64,000 nucleotides of DNA from Blastocladiella emersonii ATCC 22665 (Eukaryota > Blastocladiomycota > Blastocladiomycetes > Blastocladiales > Blastocladiaceae): NCBI GenBank assembly GCA_025594325.1, contig JANHCV010000003.1, positions 1,860,001-1,924,000 on the forward strand. The letters are read 5' to 3'. The notes under the pieces were generated by a model, which did no database searches, was not told where the DNA came from, and saw nothing but the letters and a program-made list of their open reading frames with translations. Of the stretch, positions 22,025-32,074 are shown one piece after another. Made by a program: the position numbers and the translations under genes. Numbering within the stretch: position 1 is the stretch's first letter; every line of letters begins with the position of its first letter.

Positions 22025-22321
22025 TCGCGCGGTGTTCCTCGCCGTGGACATCCGGTTCCCTCAATGTATCGCTTAATAAGTAGATCGTTTTTCATGTTCA
22101 TATCAACATGCCTGCGAAACGAGCGGAAGAAAGTGAGAGCTACTTCTTTCGCGCAAACCAGCGCGGCGAGGACGCGCTGCGCCACAGCGTGATGCCGATC
22201 CTCTGTCGCGTTCGTTTTCCTCGCGGGCTCGCGGCAGTTGCACGCTCGCCGCACCATGAACCACGGAGGCAGCTCATGAAATACACCCTTGAAACTTGCT
22301 GCAATCTTATCCTCAACCACC
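22025..22321. promoter_or_regulatory. Promoter region of chromodomain paralogue 1
   Basis: The last 60 bases share blocks with the region before paralogue 2: CTCATGAAA, then ACTTGCTGCAAT, then TTATC, just before the ATG. A GACGCG-type element at 22171-22194 lies ~150 bases upstream of the start, matching the position of the element before paralogue 2. The promoter was therefore duplicated with the gene. Confidence 0.55.
22171..22194 (+). repeat. GACGCG-type element, GCGCCAC form
   Basis: Reads GACGCGCTGCGCCACAGCG followed by TGATG. It lies about 150 bases upstream of the paralogue 1 ATG. Confidence 0.55.
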
Positions 22322-24373
22322 ATGCCCATTCCGCTCCAAGACCAACCTGCCCTCGCGTCGCGCGGGCCAGCGTGGTCGCACTCTGATGCGGACTCATCGA
22401 TCATCGACTGCTTGCAGACCCGCCCAGGCGATGCGGCCGACTTAGTCACCGATTCCATGGACTCTACGCGCTTCGAAGCACTATGGGGCCACATCACCGA
22501 ATTCTTGCGCAACTCCAGCACCGCCTGTGTCGTGCGGCCGCCCGAGCAGATTGCAAACCGCCTACTCGCGCTTCGGTCAGCGTTCTTGACCGAGTACCAC
22601 ATGCGTGTTTGTGCGAACTCCGAGCAGGGTAACGCGAACCGCACCAGGTTCGATGGTACGACTACACACTGGCCAGCTGACGACGCTAATCGCGAACTAA
22701 TCCACAGTCTTCAATTGCTTGCAGCTGCGTTTCCTCGCTAATTTCCGCTGTACACGCGTCTTCTAGAGCTATGGGGCCCGACTCTCGGCTCTTCACACCC
22801 GCTTGCTGCGCCCGTGATCAAACGGGAGCCAGGCCTAAACGCCGACCCGATCCCGCAACTTGCTTCAGCGGTCGATCCGACCATGGCGGCTATACCGCCC
22901 GCGGCCGAGGACGGGCTGCGGTCCCAGTTGCTCCCTCCCCCGCCGCATCCGTCGCTTTTTCAACCAGACTTTGGCGGGCAGCACCTCAGCATGAGCGGCG
23001 AGCCGGGCACGGTGCAGTCCTTCACCTGGCTCGCCCCGCAGATCTCTTCTGCCGATGATGAGCCCATGGACGTCGAACTGCTGGGTCCTTCGCTTGCCGC
23101 GTCGTCTCGACCATCACACCTCGCGGCCGGACCAGTGCTTGCTTCCTCGACGCGTCCCGCGGAATCGCGCGTCCGCAGTCCGGTCCCGATGGTACACGCT
23201 CAACCACACCGTGTACCAGCGCCGAACTCCCGCAAATCGACTGGAGGCCGCGCACCCAAGAAATCCTTTCTCGCCCTGAACGAGCTGCCCGGCGCACTTC
23301 CTGCTTGGCTGGCCCGCGATCGGAACGGCGTCAAATGGCGCGAGGCGCGGGCGAAAGCGGGCACGCGTCGGGAGCTTACTGAGAAGGCGTGGACCGAGCT
23401 TAACGCCCATGGAATCGATATCAGCGAGGTCCGAAAGGCGCTCGACAAGGCTTTCCTCAAGACACGCGAGATGGTCGAGTTTCTTTCCACCACGCCGCAC
23501 GCCGAGTCGGTCGTGACTGCGTACGGGCGCGAGGCGTTGGATGGTACGTCACGGGTTAGAACTTGGTTAGCCTCGAGCTGACTGCGTCCACGCTCTCGAG
23601 TAGCTGTCATCGAGATTCGGTGCGAAAACTTTTACCCGCTGATTGACGCGTTCGGGTACAGGCCGGCCGACCTGCCATGGTTCCTGCAACCAGCGCCCGA
23701 TATCGCTCAACTGGTCCGCGCCGCGCGAATCGAGTTCCCGCAAGAGCTCAACGGGCTCGTACCTATCGACATGCGCGAGGACTTGCCGCTGCGCTCGCGC
23801 GACAGCGTCCGTGAGTCGGTTTCGGACGCGGATCTTGCAACGCTTCGCGAGGCCGAGCCTTCAGCTCCATCGCTGTCCGAATTCCCGCTGTGGACACCGA
23901 CGCCCGCGAACCAGGCGTGGATTGTGCACGCGCAATGGGCGGCGACGCATGCGCCGGGTAGCTTCGGTGACATTCTTCTGCACCGCGACCCGTACGAGCC
24001 CGAGCCGGCCGCTTCTTCGTCGTCGCCCGCCGGATCCCCTCGCGTCAACGGTCCCGGCGCTTCCAGCTGTATCCGCGCGGGGACCGGCGTCGGCGGCATG
24101 GAAGAGTTTGAGGTCGAGGCGATCGTCGACTCGATGGTCAACACGCGCGTAAAGGACGCGTACGGCCGGATCAAGTGCAAGATCTACTGGCGGCACCACG
24201 GGCTCGACTGGCCCTGGACGCCCGCGCCGGACGTGGTCCCTACGGCGCACGAGGCCTTGGCCGGGTTCTATCGGCTCAATCCGAGCAAGCCGAAATCGAC
24301 GCCCGAGCAGCCCAATGAGTGGATCGAGTGGCTCGACGAGCAGGAGTGCGAGCGTAAGGGCGAGGAGGCCTGA
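22322..24373 (+). CDS. Chromodomain protein with histone H3-tail mimic, paralogue 1
   Basis: Three exons, 22322-22655, 22767-23543 and 23604-24373, give 626 residues. Paralogue of 29541-31775, and the alignment fixes the splice sites. The N-terminal ~110 residues form a conserved helical region ending RLLALRSAFLTEYHMR. A disordered middle holds IKREP (psi-K-x-E, SUMO-type) and EPMDVE. Residues 267-277 read RKSTGGRAPKK, equal to H3 residues 8-18 except Arg for K14 and Lys for R17. A conserved helical block follows (LPAWLARDRNGVKWRE), and a C-terminal chromodomain spans ~538-599 (EFEVEAIVDSMV, CKIYWRHHG, PWTPAPDVV) with two of three cage aromatics. Probably a nuclear chromatin reader. Intron 1 (111 nt) uses an acceptor different from its paralogue and is the weakest part. 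Codon bias is weaker than in neighbours. Confidence 0.72.
23231..23263 (+). other. Histone H3 tail-like peptide (K9/S10 kept, K14 replaced)
   Basis: Encodes RKSTGGRAPKK within paralogue 1. Nine of eleven positions equal H3 residues 8-18; the equivalent of K9 is Lys268. Confidence 0.75.
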
Positions 24374-24892
24374 GGGAGCGGATTTCGGGAGTTAGTATAG
24401 TCGTTTCGCTTGCACCTCGTGAGCTCGGAGCCTGGGCCGGCCTGTCACGAGTGAATGGCATGCCTCGTTAAGCAATCGGTGCACGACAGGGTCGCGCGCG
24501 GCGAGGAGGGTCGAAGCGTCGAAGAGCGCGCTGCGCCACGTCGTGATCTCAAGTGCCGCCGCCGCTTGACCAGTTCCCTTGGCTTGAAGACTTGTGTTCT
24601 CGCTCGCTTCACTTGCTCGCCCGATAGTAACCTCACTCCCATGAATAAGATGCTCTACTTGCTGAAATTTGATGTCCGCCCGAACGCGACCTGATCTATC
24701 CCCGCTTCAGCCACATCGGCGCGGTTAGTTGTTCCGGCCTTGCTGTTCGACCGGTGCGAGGATCAGCTGTGTGCATCTCGCATGCAGTCCGGGGGAGGAA
24801 CAGTTGCATAAGCCTCGCTGAAAGTGTACAAGGGTATGTATGTTTTTTAAGGAGCCGCAGCATCAGATCGTCGGCCCGCTGCCCGCGCAGCA
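24374..24892. other. Convergent intergenic region
   Basis: Between the paralogue 1 stop (+) and the GPCR stop (-). It contains a GACGCG-type element (24524-24548) and part of a tandem repeat (24857-24916). No gene seen. Confidence 0.5.
24524..24548 (+). repeat. GACGCG-type element, GCGCCAC form
   Basis: Reads GAGCGCGCTGCGCCACGTCG followed by TGATC. It lies ~155 bases after the paralogue 1 stop, in the same orientation as the element upstream of the gene. Confidence 0.5.
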
Positions 24893-24916
24893 TCAGATCG
24901 TCGGCCCGCTGCCCGT
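24857..24916. repeat. Two tandem 30-bp units spanning the GPCR stop codon
   Basis: GCAGCATCAGATCGTCGGCC and the next ten bases are repeated head-to-tail. Each unit contains the complement of ATC-TGA, so the GPCR stop codon and its preceding codons are duplicated. Confidence 0.85.
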
Positions 24917-27900
24917 CGTCTCGTTGCCGCTGATCTGGCGCGGGCGCCCGACCACCTTGACCTGGCTCGAGTTCTCGGGCTCGCCCGTCTTGGAATTGGT
25001 GGACCGGCGCGTCGAGAACCCGCACGCCTTGGCGAGCTGCCCGTTCCACAGCGCGAACTGCGCCGGGTTGCTGAACTGGATGTAGATGGCTTGCGCGTTC
25101 TACATAGTGGGCCGTCAGTGACATGCTGGGAGAGAGTTCAACTTGAAGAACGTACCGCGGTGCGCAGCGAGATGATCCCTGCGACCTGCTGGCTGAGCGA
25201 CCCGACCGTCTCGCTCGACTCGGCGGACCCCGGCGCGCCACCATGCGCGATCTGGCTCGCCGACGGGTTGTGGCCCGCAGAGCTGGCCGTGGACGCCTGC
25301 GACCCGGTCGCCGACATCTCCATCTCGACCACGCCGAACAGCGACTGCGTGAGCTCGATCGTGGCGCCAATGCGGCCCGGGATCGAGACGTCGAAAATGT
25401 TGAGCATCGGCACGGCGGGGTCGCCGAGGTACACGATGAAGGCCGGGAACCATGGCGCGGTCAGCGAATCGACGCGACCCTTGATGACGCGCGCCGACGC
25501 GTGCAGGTACAGCGTCTCGATGGTCGACTTGCCGACGGCGCTCGAGTCCTGCAGACTCGGGTCCGAGATGCCGCGCGACGTCGTGCGCTTGCGCACGTTG
25601 GCCTTGGCACTCCACGCCGGCGATGCCTGCGAGCCGCCCATGGCCGTCGGCGACGCGGTCTTGAGCGCAAACGACGTGTCCGACGCGTCCTTTCCGATGA
25701 TCTCCTTGGACTTGAGAATCGACATGATCTTGGGGCCGAACAGGATCGCCTGCGTGCTGATGCACCCGAGCAGCGTGACCACCGTCTGCACAACGAACCA
25801 CAGGGTCAGGTTCGACGTGCTCGAGACGGCGAGCGGGACGCCGATGGCCGCGAGCGCGATCAGGTTGTACATTACCATGCCAACTGGCAAAATTTCGATG
25901 ACGGGCGGTGAGTACGAGCTCCAGAAAAGGCAGACGGTGAGAGGACGTACTCGACTTGGACTCGTTGAAGCGCGCGATCACTGTGCGCGTCACGAAGCCG
26001 AGCGCCGTGCCGACGAGGATCAGGATCACGTTCTACACGATCAGCGAGCGAGTCAGTTTCAGCCGACAGCACAGGGAAATCAGCGACCACGCACGTAGCC
26101 GATGAGCAGCGCCTCGAACGCGCTCTCAGCCCCGCCGCGGCTCTTGCAAACGACGTTGGTGAGGCCCTCGGCGATGAAGATGTTGGTCGGCACGGGCGGG
26201 TCCGTGGCCACCCACGCGATGCAGATGACGGCGTTCACCATGACGAAGCCGCAGCCCCACGCGACGACCTGCAGGTCCGAGATCTTGCGGCCGCGGAGCT
26301 TGATTGTGTTGAACAGGAGGTAAATGCGCCACGTCTTGGCGACCAGGAAGCCGATCGTGGTCGCGAACCCGAGCGACAGGAGGAACGGGCGCGCCGCACA
26401 CGCGCTGGCCGATGGCGCGCCGACTGCCGGAAATACGGACGCGAGGACAGCAAAGATGCCCGCCTGCATGCCCACCGAGATGGACCACGACGTCGCCTTG
26501 ATGGTCGGGTCCGCGCGGAAGTAGATGATGAACGCCGTGATGGCGAGCGTCACGGCCATGGTCAGCCCAGTCACGAACATGAGCGCGATGGCGACGCCGG
26601 ACTGCGCGCTAATGAACGTGAGCCCGGGGTCCTTGACCGTGCAGTCGCGGTCGGGCCCGAGCAGCCACCCGGACTTGCACTGGCACGCGCCCGAATCGAG
26701 GCAAATCCCGCCGCCCGTGACGCCGGCCGCACCGCACTTGGCCGGGCACGGCGGGCACTCGGTGCTTGGGTCGCGCATCGTGTCGGCGCGGCACACGGCC
26801 GAGGCGAGCGTCGACGCGTCGATGATGCGCGGGCCCGTCTCGAGGAGCGGGTTCTGCAGAATGTAGCCGTCGGTGAGGAAGAACGAGAGCGAGGCCACGG
26901 CCATGTACGCCTGGAGGAACGGCTGCTCGTCGAGCGTGAACGCGATGCGCCCGCCGAGGATGCTGTCGGCAATGTCGGTGCTGACGCCGTACCCGGCCAC
27001 GACCATGTTTGTCGAGCCCGCGGTCGCCGTGAGGACCATCTTGGCCGCTTCGGCCGACGGGTACACGATAGCTGCAACGCGCGGGAATGCTGCGAGCGCC
27101 GACTGAATGTCGACGACCGACTGGACCGTGTTACGCACCGACACGGCGAGCGGGAGCGAGTTGCCGCCAAGGCCTGCAGCGACCACGGTACGGCCGCCGG
27201 TCAGCGCGGCCTGGATCCCAGCGCACTTGAGCGTCATGTCGTCGTTGCCGAGCTCCTGCGTAATGCACAGGACCTGCGCGTTGGCCGGGATCAGCGCGTT
27301 GAGCCGCGCACCGACTAGCGCGCCACTGGCGGTCTCGTTCTGGCCAATGTGCACCAGCGACTTGCCGAGCGCGACGCGGTCGAAGCCGCGAACCATGCCC
27401 GTGGCCCACGTCACGACCGGAATGTTCTGGGCCGCGGCCGCGTCGACGAGCGCGGCAAAGTTTTGGCCAGTACCGGTCGACGGGACGGGGAGCACGAGTG
27501 CCGAGACGCGGTCGTTGATGGTCGTCTGGACCAGCGAGCTGAGCGCCTGCAGGTCGAACAGGTTCGTGTCGACGAACCGAACCGTGGTGCCGTGCTCGCG
27601 CGCCGCGGCGAGGGCACCGAACTTGGCCTGCTGGTAGAACGAGTCGGTTCCCTGCCAGCTGCCCGTCGCCGCGATGGCGATGGTGATCGACTAGGGAGGG
27701 CGGCGGGTTAGATCGGTCGCGCTCGGTGAGAGGGTATCGCAAGCGTACGCTGGCACTCGGGCTCGTGCACCCAGACTGCGTCGGGTCAAGCTGACACAGC
27801 TTGCGCTGCGCGTTGCTGAGCTTTATCACGGACGGGCCCGAGAGCAGGAGCTGCGTCGCGAGTGACATACCGCCGGTCATCTGGTAGACCTTGAGCATCT

Positions 27901-29058
27901 GCACGGTCGTGAAAGTCTGGAGGACCTCCTGCTGGTCGATGGCGAACAGGATCTTGCCTTGCAGAATGGCCGTGCACACGTCGGCCGAAATGTCGAAGGT
28001 GGCGATGGCAATGGACGAGGTGCGGCCCTTGTTCTGTACGACCTGGATCGCGCGCATGACCACATCGGTACCCTGCGTGACGATCGAGTCGAGCCCGTTA
28101 ATCGTGTCGACCGCGTTGCCAATGCCCGCGTCGATGGCCGCGATCGAGGTGCCGTCGACGGTCACGGTCGTGCTCGAGGCGGACGCTACTCGCGGAAGCG
28201 ACGTCAGCCGGAGGATCCCTTCTGTGTGCCGCGAGACGTACCCGTGATCGACTTGAGCCCATCCGAGACGCCGTTGCACCGGGCCACGAGCCCCGCGTTG
28301 CCCGCCTCGTGGTTGATGCACGCGATCTTGACCTTGCCCTCGCGGCCGAGCGTCACGCCGACCTTGAACGCGGCCGTGTACTCGGGCTGGCCGACAAAGT
28401 TCATCCTACACAATCGAGCGGTGTGAGCGTAGAAAGAAGAAGCACCAGCTGTATTGCGACGTACACGCCGACCGACGAAGGGAGACCATCGCCGGCGTTG
28501 TACGCGATGACGGTGGCCTGCTTGTTGCGCGTGATGTTGAGCACCGCGTTCCCGACCGTGGCCATGTCGACTACACGAAGGCGACATGTCAGTGACCCAG
28601 CGATCGAGAGCTCGACCGCGGCGCATACCGATCGTGGTGCCGATGAGCGAAAAGTTGGCGGCCGCATTCGCCACGGCGACCGCGTTCTCGACCGGGTCGA
28701 AGATGAGCGGGTTGAGCGGGTACGCCGAGATGTTGTAGAGCTCGTTGGCGCGGGTGATGCCCGTCTTGGACCGACGCCAGAACGCCTCGCGATTCCAGTC
28801 GCCTACATGCGTGATCAGCGTCATCGGTGAACGTGCGTGAGCGAACGAGACCGTACCATGCGAAACGACGCCAATCTGGACCTCGGAGCGGCGGTGGCAG
28901 GTGCGGCACTGCGCGAGCAGACTCGCCACGGACGACGTGGCGGGCGCGCCGACGTCCGCTGCAGCCACGGCCGTGACCAGGAGCACTGCGAGGAGGGCCG
29001 TAGCGAGGCACAGCAGCATGCTGACGGACGCGGTTGATCGGGTTTGGCCTGGATCCAT
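24893..29058 (-). CDS. Class C (GABA-B-like) GPCR with two periplasmic-binding-protein-like ectodomains
   Basis: Nine exons: 29058-28857, 28802-28629, 28570-28465, 28405-28242, 28185-27749, 27690-26095, 26032-25951, 25883-25156 and 25099-24893, giving 1231 residues; all introns are 54-67 nt and keep frame. Signal peptide near residues 14-35 (MLLCLATALLAVLLVTAVAAA in part). Residues ~55-360 and ~362-640 are two successive type 1 periplasmic-binding folds (QIGVVSHGDWNREAFW; TIAIAATGSWQGTDSFYQQAK, LVLPVPSTG, IPVVTWATGM), resembling bacterial sugar-binding or BMP proteins. A Cys-rich EGF-like link (CPPCPAKCG, CQCKSGW) spans ~658-712. Seven membrane spans of the class C type follow (FLLSLGFATTIGFLVAKTWRIY), then a Ser-rich cytosolic tail of ~245 residues. 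It probably senses a small extracellular ligand and signals through G proteins. Confidence 0.85.
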
Positions 29059-29540
29059 GACGAGAAATAGATCCGGCGGGACGAGTAGCGATGGCAGGGG
29101 TTCGGAGAGCGTGAACTCGGTACGCGTCGCGTGCGCACCCCGCTCCAGTGCGGAGTCTTTATTTTTCCTCGAGCCTTGTTTGGCTGCTGGCTGTGGCCGG
29201 TGACGGGTGGCGCGACCGGGAGACATGCCAAGGCGCGCCAGGCGCACGAGGCGGGAGACAATATCGCGCACGCCACGCTGTGCTGTCTCCTCGGCGCTAG
29301 TCACGCGCCTATCGGGAGCGTTCGGAAATTCGGAAAACATGAACGACGGGGCGGGCGCGTTTGCCGGGAGCCGAAGCGGAAGGTGGGAGACGCGCTGCGC
29401 CACGGCGTGACGGACGCCTCGTGACAGTCCCACCCTGTTCGAGCGGGCAGCCGTGTTCGCTCTCCGCCTCGCCCACACCTCCGCATGCCGTCTCATGAAA
29501 GTAAACCCCTAGACTTGCTGCAATATTATCTCCATCTGCC
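29059..29540. promoter_or_regulatory. Divergent promoter of GPCR and chromodomain paralogue 2
   Basis: Nothing coding recognised. The right side shares TCATGAAA, ACTTGCTGCAAT and TTATC with the paralogue 1 promoter and carries a GACGCG-type element. Confidence 0.5.
29389..29412 (+). repeat. GACGCG-type element, GCGCCAC form
   Basis: Reads GACGCGCTGCGCCACGGCG followed by TGACG. It lies ~130 bases before the paralogue 2 ATG. Confidence 0.55.
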
Positions 29541-31775
29541 ATGCTACCGCCGCTCCACGACCAGCTGGATCTCGACACACGCAAGTCGGCGTGGTCGCAC
29601 GCCGAGCTTGACGGCCAGATTCTGGACTTTCTTCAGTCCTGCCCAGCTGACGTGGCCGAATTTCTTGCCGACGCCATGACGCAACCACAGTTTGCCCGGC
29701 TCTATACACAAATCACCGAGCACTCGCGAAGCTTGACCAACAGCAGCGCCGGCGTCGTGCTGTCGCGCAAGCTTGTTGCTCGCCGACTGCTAGCGCTTCG
29801 ATCCGCCTTCTTGTCCGAGTACCGGTCGCGTCTTTCCACCGCATCCGAGGATGGGAACGCGGCTCGTGCCAAGTTTGATCGTACGTACGAGTTGGAGGTC
29901 GAGTCTGGAGAGTGGCGGCGGTACCAACTCACAAACCGTGGAAGAAACACTCCCGCAGTTCTTCCCGCTGTACTCTCGTCTGCTCGAGCTATGGGGCCCG
30001 ATCCTCGGTCCATCGCACTCGGCGACGGTGCCGGTGATCAAGCAGGAGCCCGGGCAATCCGACGCTCAGGCGCCCGTAATCAAGCAGGAGCCGACTCGGA
30101 CTGCTGAGCGGGAGCCCGCCGCTTCTACGCTGGCCGGCCAGACCATGCCGCCCGAGGTTTTGACGCCCGATGTTACGCCACTTCCCGCAGCCGCATCGGA
30201 GCAGCTACCTGTGGCTTCGGCGAAGCCTCGGGATCAAGCGGAGCGGCAGTCGTCGCTCCCACCACTGCCGCAGCCTGGGTCAACCAGTCAGCTTACCGGC
30301 TCCAGTGCGTCAAGTGGCGATGTGTCCGAAATTACGACCGCTTTACCCGACGTGCCCAGACCTCGGCCTCAACCTTCTTTGCTCTCATCCACTCAGCACA
30401 AGCGGCCGGCCGACGATCCCATGGACGTCGATCGGCGCGAGCCGCCCACTTCGCCGGCCGCGCCGCCTCGCCCACAGCCCGCTTCGCCGCGGCAATCTCA
30501 GCCTGCGCCTCGTCCCGCGGTGCCCACGCACACCGTCTCCGTCTCGCCCGAGCAGCGCCCGCCGTGGTTTTCACCTGCCCGAAAGTCGACTGGGGGTAAG
30601 GCGCCGCGGAAGCTTGACTACCGGCACGAGGTCGGCGAGATGCCCAAGCTTCTTCCCGCTTGGCTCGCGCGCAACCGGTACGGCGCCAAGTGGCGTAGCG
30701 CGGCGCCCGGGTCGAGCGCGCGCAAGCAGCTCGAGTCCAAGGCCCAGAGCTACTTGGCGACGGAGATGCACACCAAGCACGGTCACCCGACTTACTGGGA
30801 TAACAACTCGATCCGGGCCCAGATCAAAAAGCTTTTGGGTGAGGTCGAGGCGACTGTCGCGTGGCTGCGCACGTCGCGCCACGCCGAGTGGATCCTCACC
30901 GCGTACGGGCGCGAGACGGTCGATGGTACGTGTCACTCTGCTGATTGTGCGACTACTGGAACTCACCGCGCTTCGCTCTAGCCGTAATCAACCTCCGTTG
31001 CAAAAACTTCAAGTCGCTGTTCGACGCGTTCGGCTTCACGCCCGCCGACCTGCCGTGGTTCATGCGTCCCACCGCCGACATTGGGTCGCTGGTCCGCGCC
31101 GCGCGCATCGAGTACCCGCCCGAGCTCAACGGGGTCGTGCCCGCGGACATGCGCAAGGACGTGCCGCTGCGTCCGCGCAAGCGCGTGCGCGAGTCGGTGT
31201 CAGACGCGGACCTCGCCAAGCTGCGCGAGTCGGAGCCCGCTCCTTCGACGCCGCTGCCCGAGATCCCGTTGTGGGCCCCAACGCCCGCCAACCAACTGTG
31301 GGAGCCGCTGGCGCAGTGGGCCATGACGCGGGCGCCGATCTGTTTCGGCGACATTCTCCTGCATCGCGACCCGTACGAGCCCGAGCCCGAGCCAGCATCG
31401 CCCAAGAAGCGCAAGCGCGGCGGCGGTGCCGACGGCGATGGCGCGACAACCAGCAGCTGCGTGCACGCGGGCTCCGACTTTGACGAGGACGAGTTCGAGG
31501 TCGAGGCGATCGTGGACTCGATGGTCAACTCGCGCACCAAGGACGCGTACGGCCGGATAAAGTACAAGATCTACTGGCGGCACCACGGCGTCGAGTCGCA
31601 CCAGCCGTGGACGCCCGCACCCGACGTGGTGCCCACGGCGCCCGAGGCCGTGGCCGAGTTCCACCGCATCAACCCGACCAAGCCGAAGCCGACGCCTGAG
31701 CAGCTCAACGCGTGGATCCCGTGGCTCGACGAGGAGGAGCGCCTGCGCAAAGCCGAGGAGGCCGCGGGCGCGTGA
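29541..31775 (+). CDS. Chromodomain protein with histone H3-tail mimic, paralogue 2
   Basis: Three exons, 29541-29880, 29945-30925 and 30982-31775, give 704 residues (introns 64 and 56 nt). The N-terminal helical domain (~1-113) is shared with paralogue 1 (RLLALRSAFLSEYRSR). The disordered middle contains two VIKQEP motifs (SUMO consensus IKQE) and DDPMDVD. Residues 325-336 are ARKSTGGKAPRK, identical to histone H3 residues 7-18; Lys327 and Lys331... correspond to the K9 region, with Lys332 as K14. A conserved helical block follows (LLPAWLARNRYGAKWR to RHAEWILTAYGRE), then DAFGFTPADLPWFMRP, a basic run (PKKRKR, likely nuclear signal) and a chromodomain at ~610-672 (EFEVEAIVDSMV, YKIYWRHHG, PWTPAPDVV, EAVAEFHRIN). 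Cage positions: Phe and Trp kept, third is His. No reverse transcriptase or integrase accompanies it, so this is not a retroelement fragment. Confidence 0.8.
30034..30090 (+). other. Pair of SUMO-consensus motifs
   Basis: VIKQEPG (IKQE at 30037-30048) and VIKQEPT (IKQE at 30079-30090) are spaced 14 residues apart in the disordered part of paralogue 2. Paralogue 1 keeps one, VIKREPG, starting at 22814. They fit psi-K-x-E; modification is inference. Confidence 0.5.
30577..30612 (+). other. Histone H3 tail mimic, 12 identical residues
   Basis: Codons GCC CGA AAG TCG ACT GGG, then GGT AAG GCG CCG CGG AAG, encode ARKSTGGKAPRK, identical to H3 residues 7-18 (K9, S10, T11, K14, R17 and K18 all present). 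The residue before is Pro where H3 has Thr6. Confidence 0.9.
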
Positions 31776-32074
31776 GTTGAACGCGCTGACGATCGACAAC
31801 AAGTTGTATTCACATTTTCCCGTGTTTTCATGAGTCTCGAGAGTTCGGCAACTCGCCTTGACAGCGTGCTCGCGCTTGTGCGCACATGAACGCGAGTTTC
31901 TGCGACTCGCGGCTCGTTACGCGCGGCGTTGCTCGGACGCGTTGCGCCACATCGAGATGCAGCCCGCCGGCTGCCTCGCTTCCGCCCGCGCATACTCACG
32001 AGTCCCGTAGTGTTGAAAACCTGGCTGTACATTCTCGTCGTATTCATACACTTTCCGGCCCCCGCCGCTCTCCC
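31776..32074. other. Convergent spacer
   Basis: Between the paralogue 2 and cullin-3 stop codons. It holds a GACGCG-type element; nothing else noted. Confidence 0.5.
31936..31959 (+). repeat. GACGCG-type element, GCGCCAC form
   Basis: Reads GACGCGTTGCGCCACATCG followed by AGATG. It lies ~160 bases after the paralogue 2 stop, mirroring the element after paralogue 1. Confidence 0.55.

Noticed and set aside
24857-24916. CRISPR-like or attachment-site repeat
   Set aside because: Only two adjoining units with no spacer, inside a gene end in a eukaryotic genome.
29881-29958. Acceptor GCAG at ~29958 for intron 1 of chromodomain paralogue 2
   Set aside because: It shifts the frame; the AAG at 29943-29944 keeps the frame and the alignment with paralogue 1.
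22322-31775. Chromodomain genes as remnants of a chromovirus retrotransposon
   Set aside because: No reverse transcriptase, RNase H, integrase catalytic motifs or long terminal repeats were found. The chromodomain is attached to a different conserved N-terminal region, and both genes have introns.
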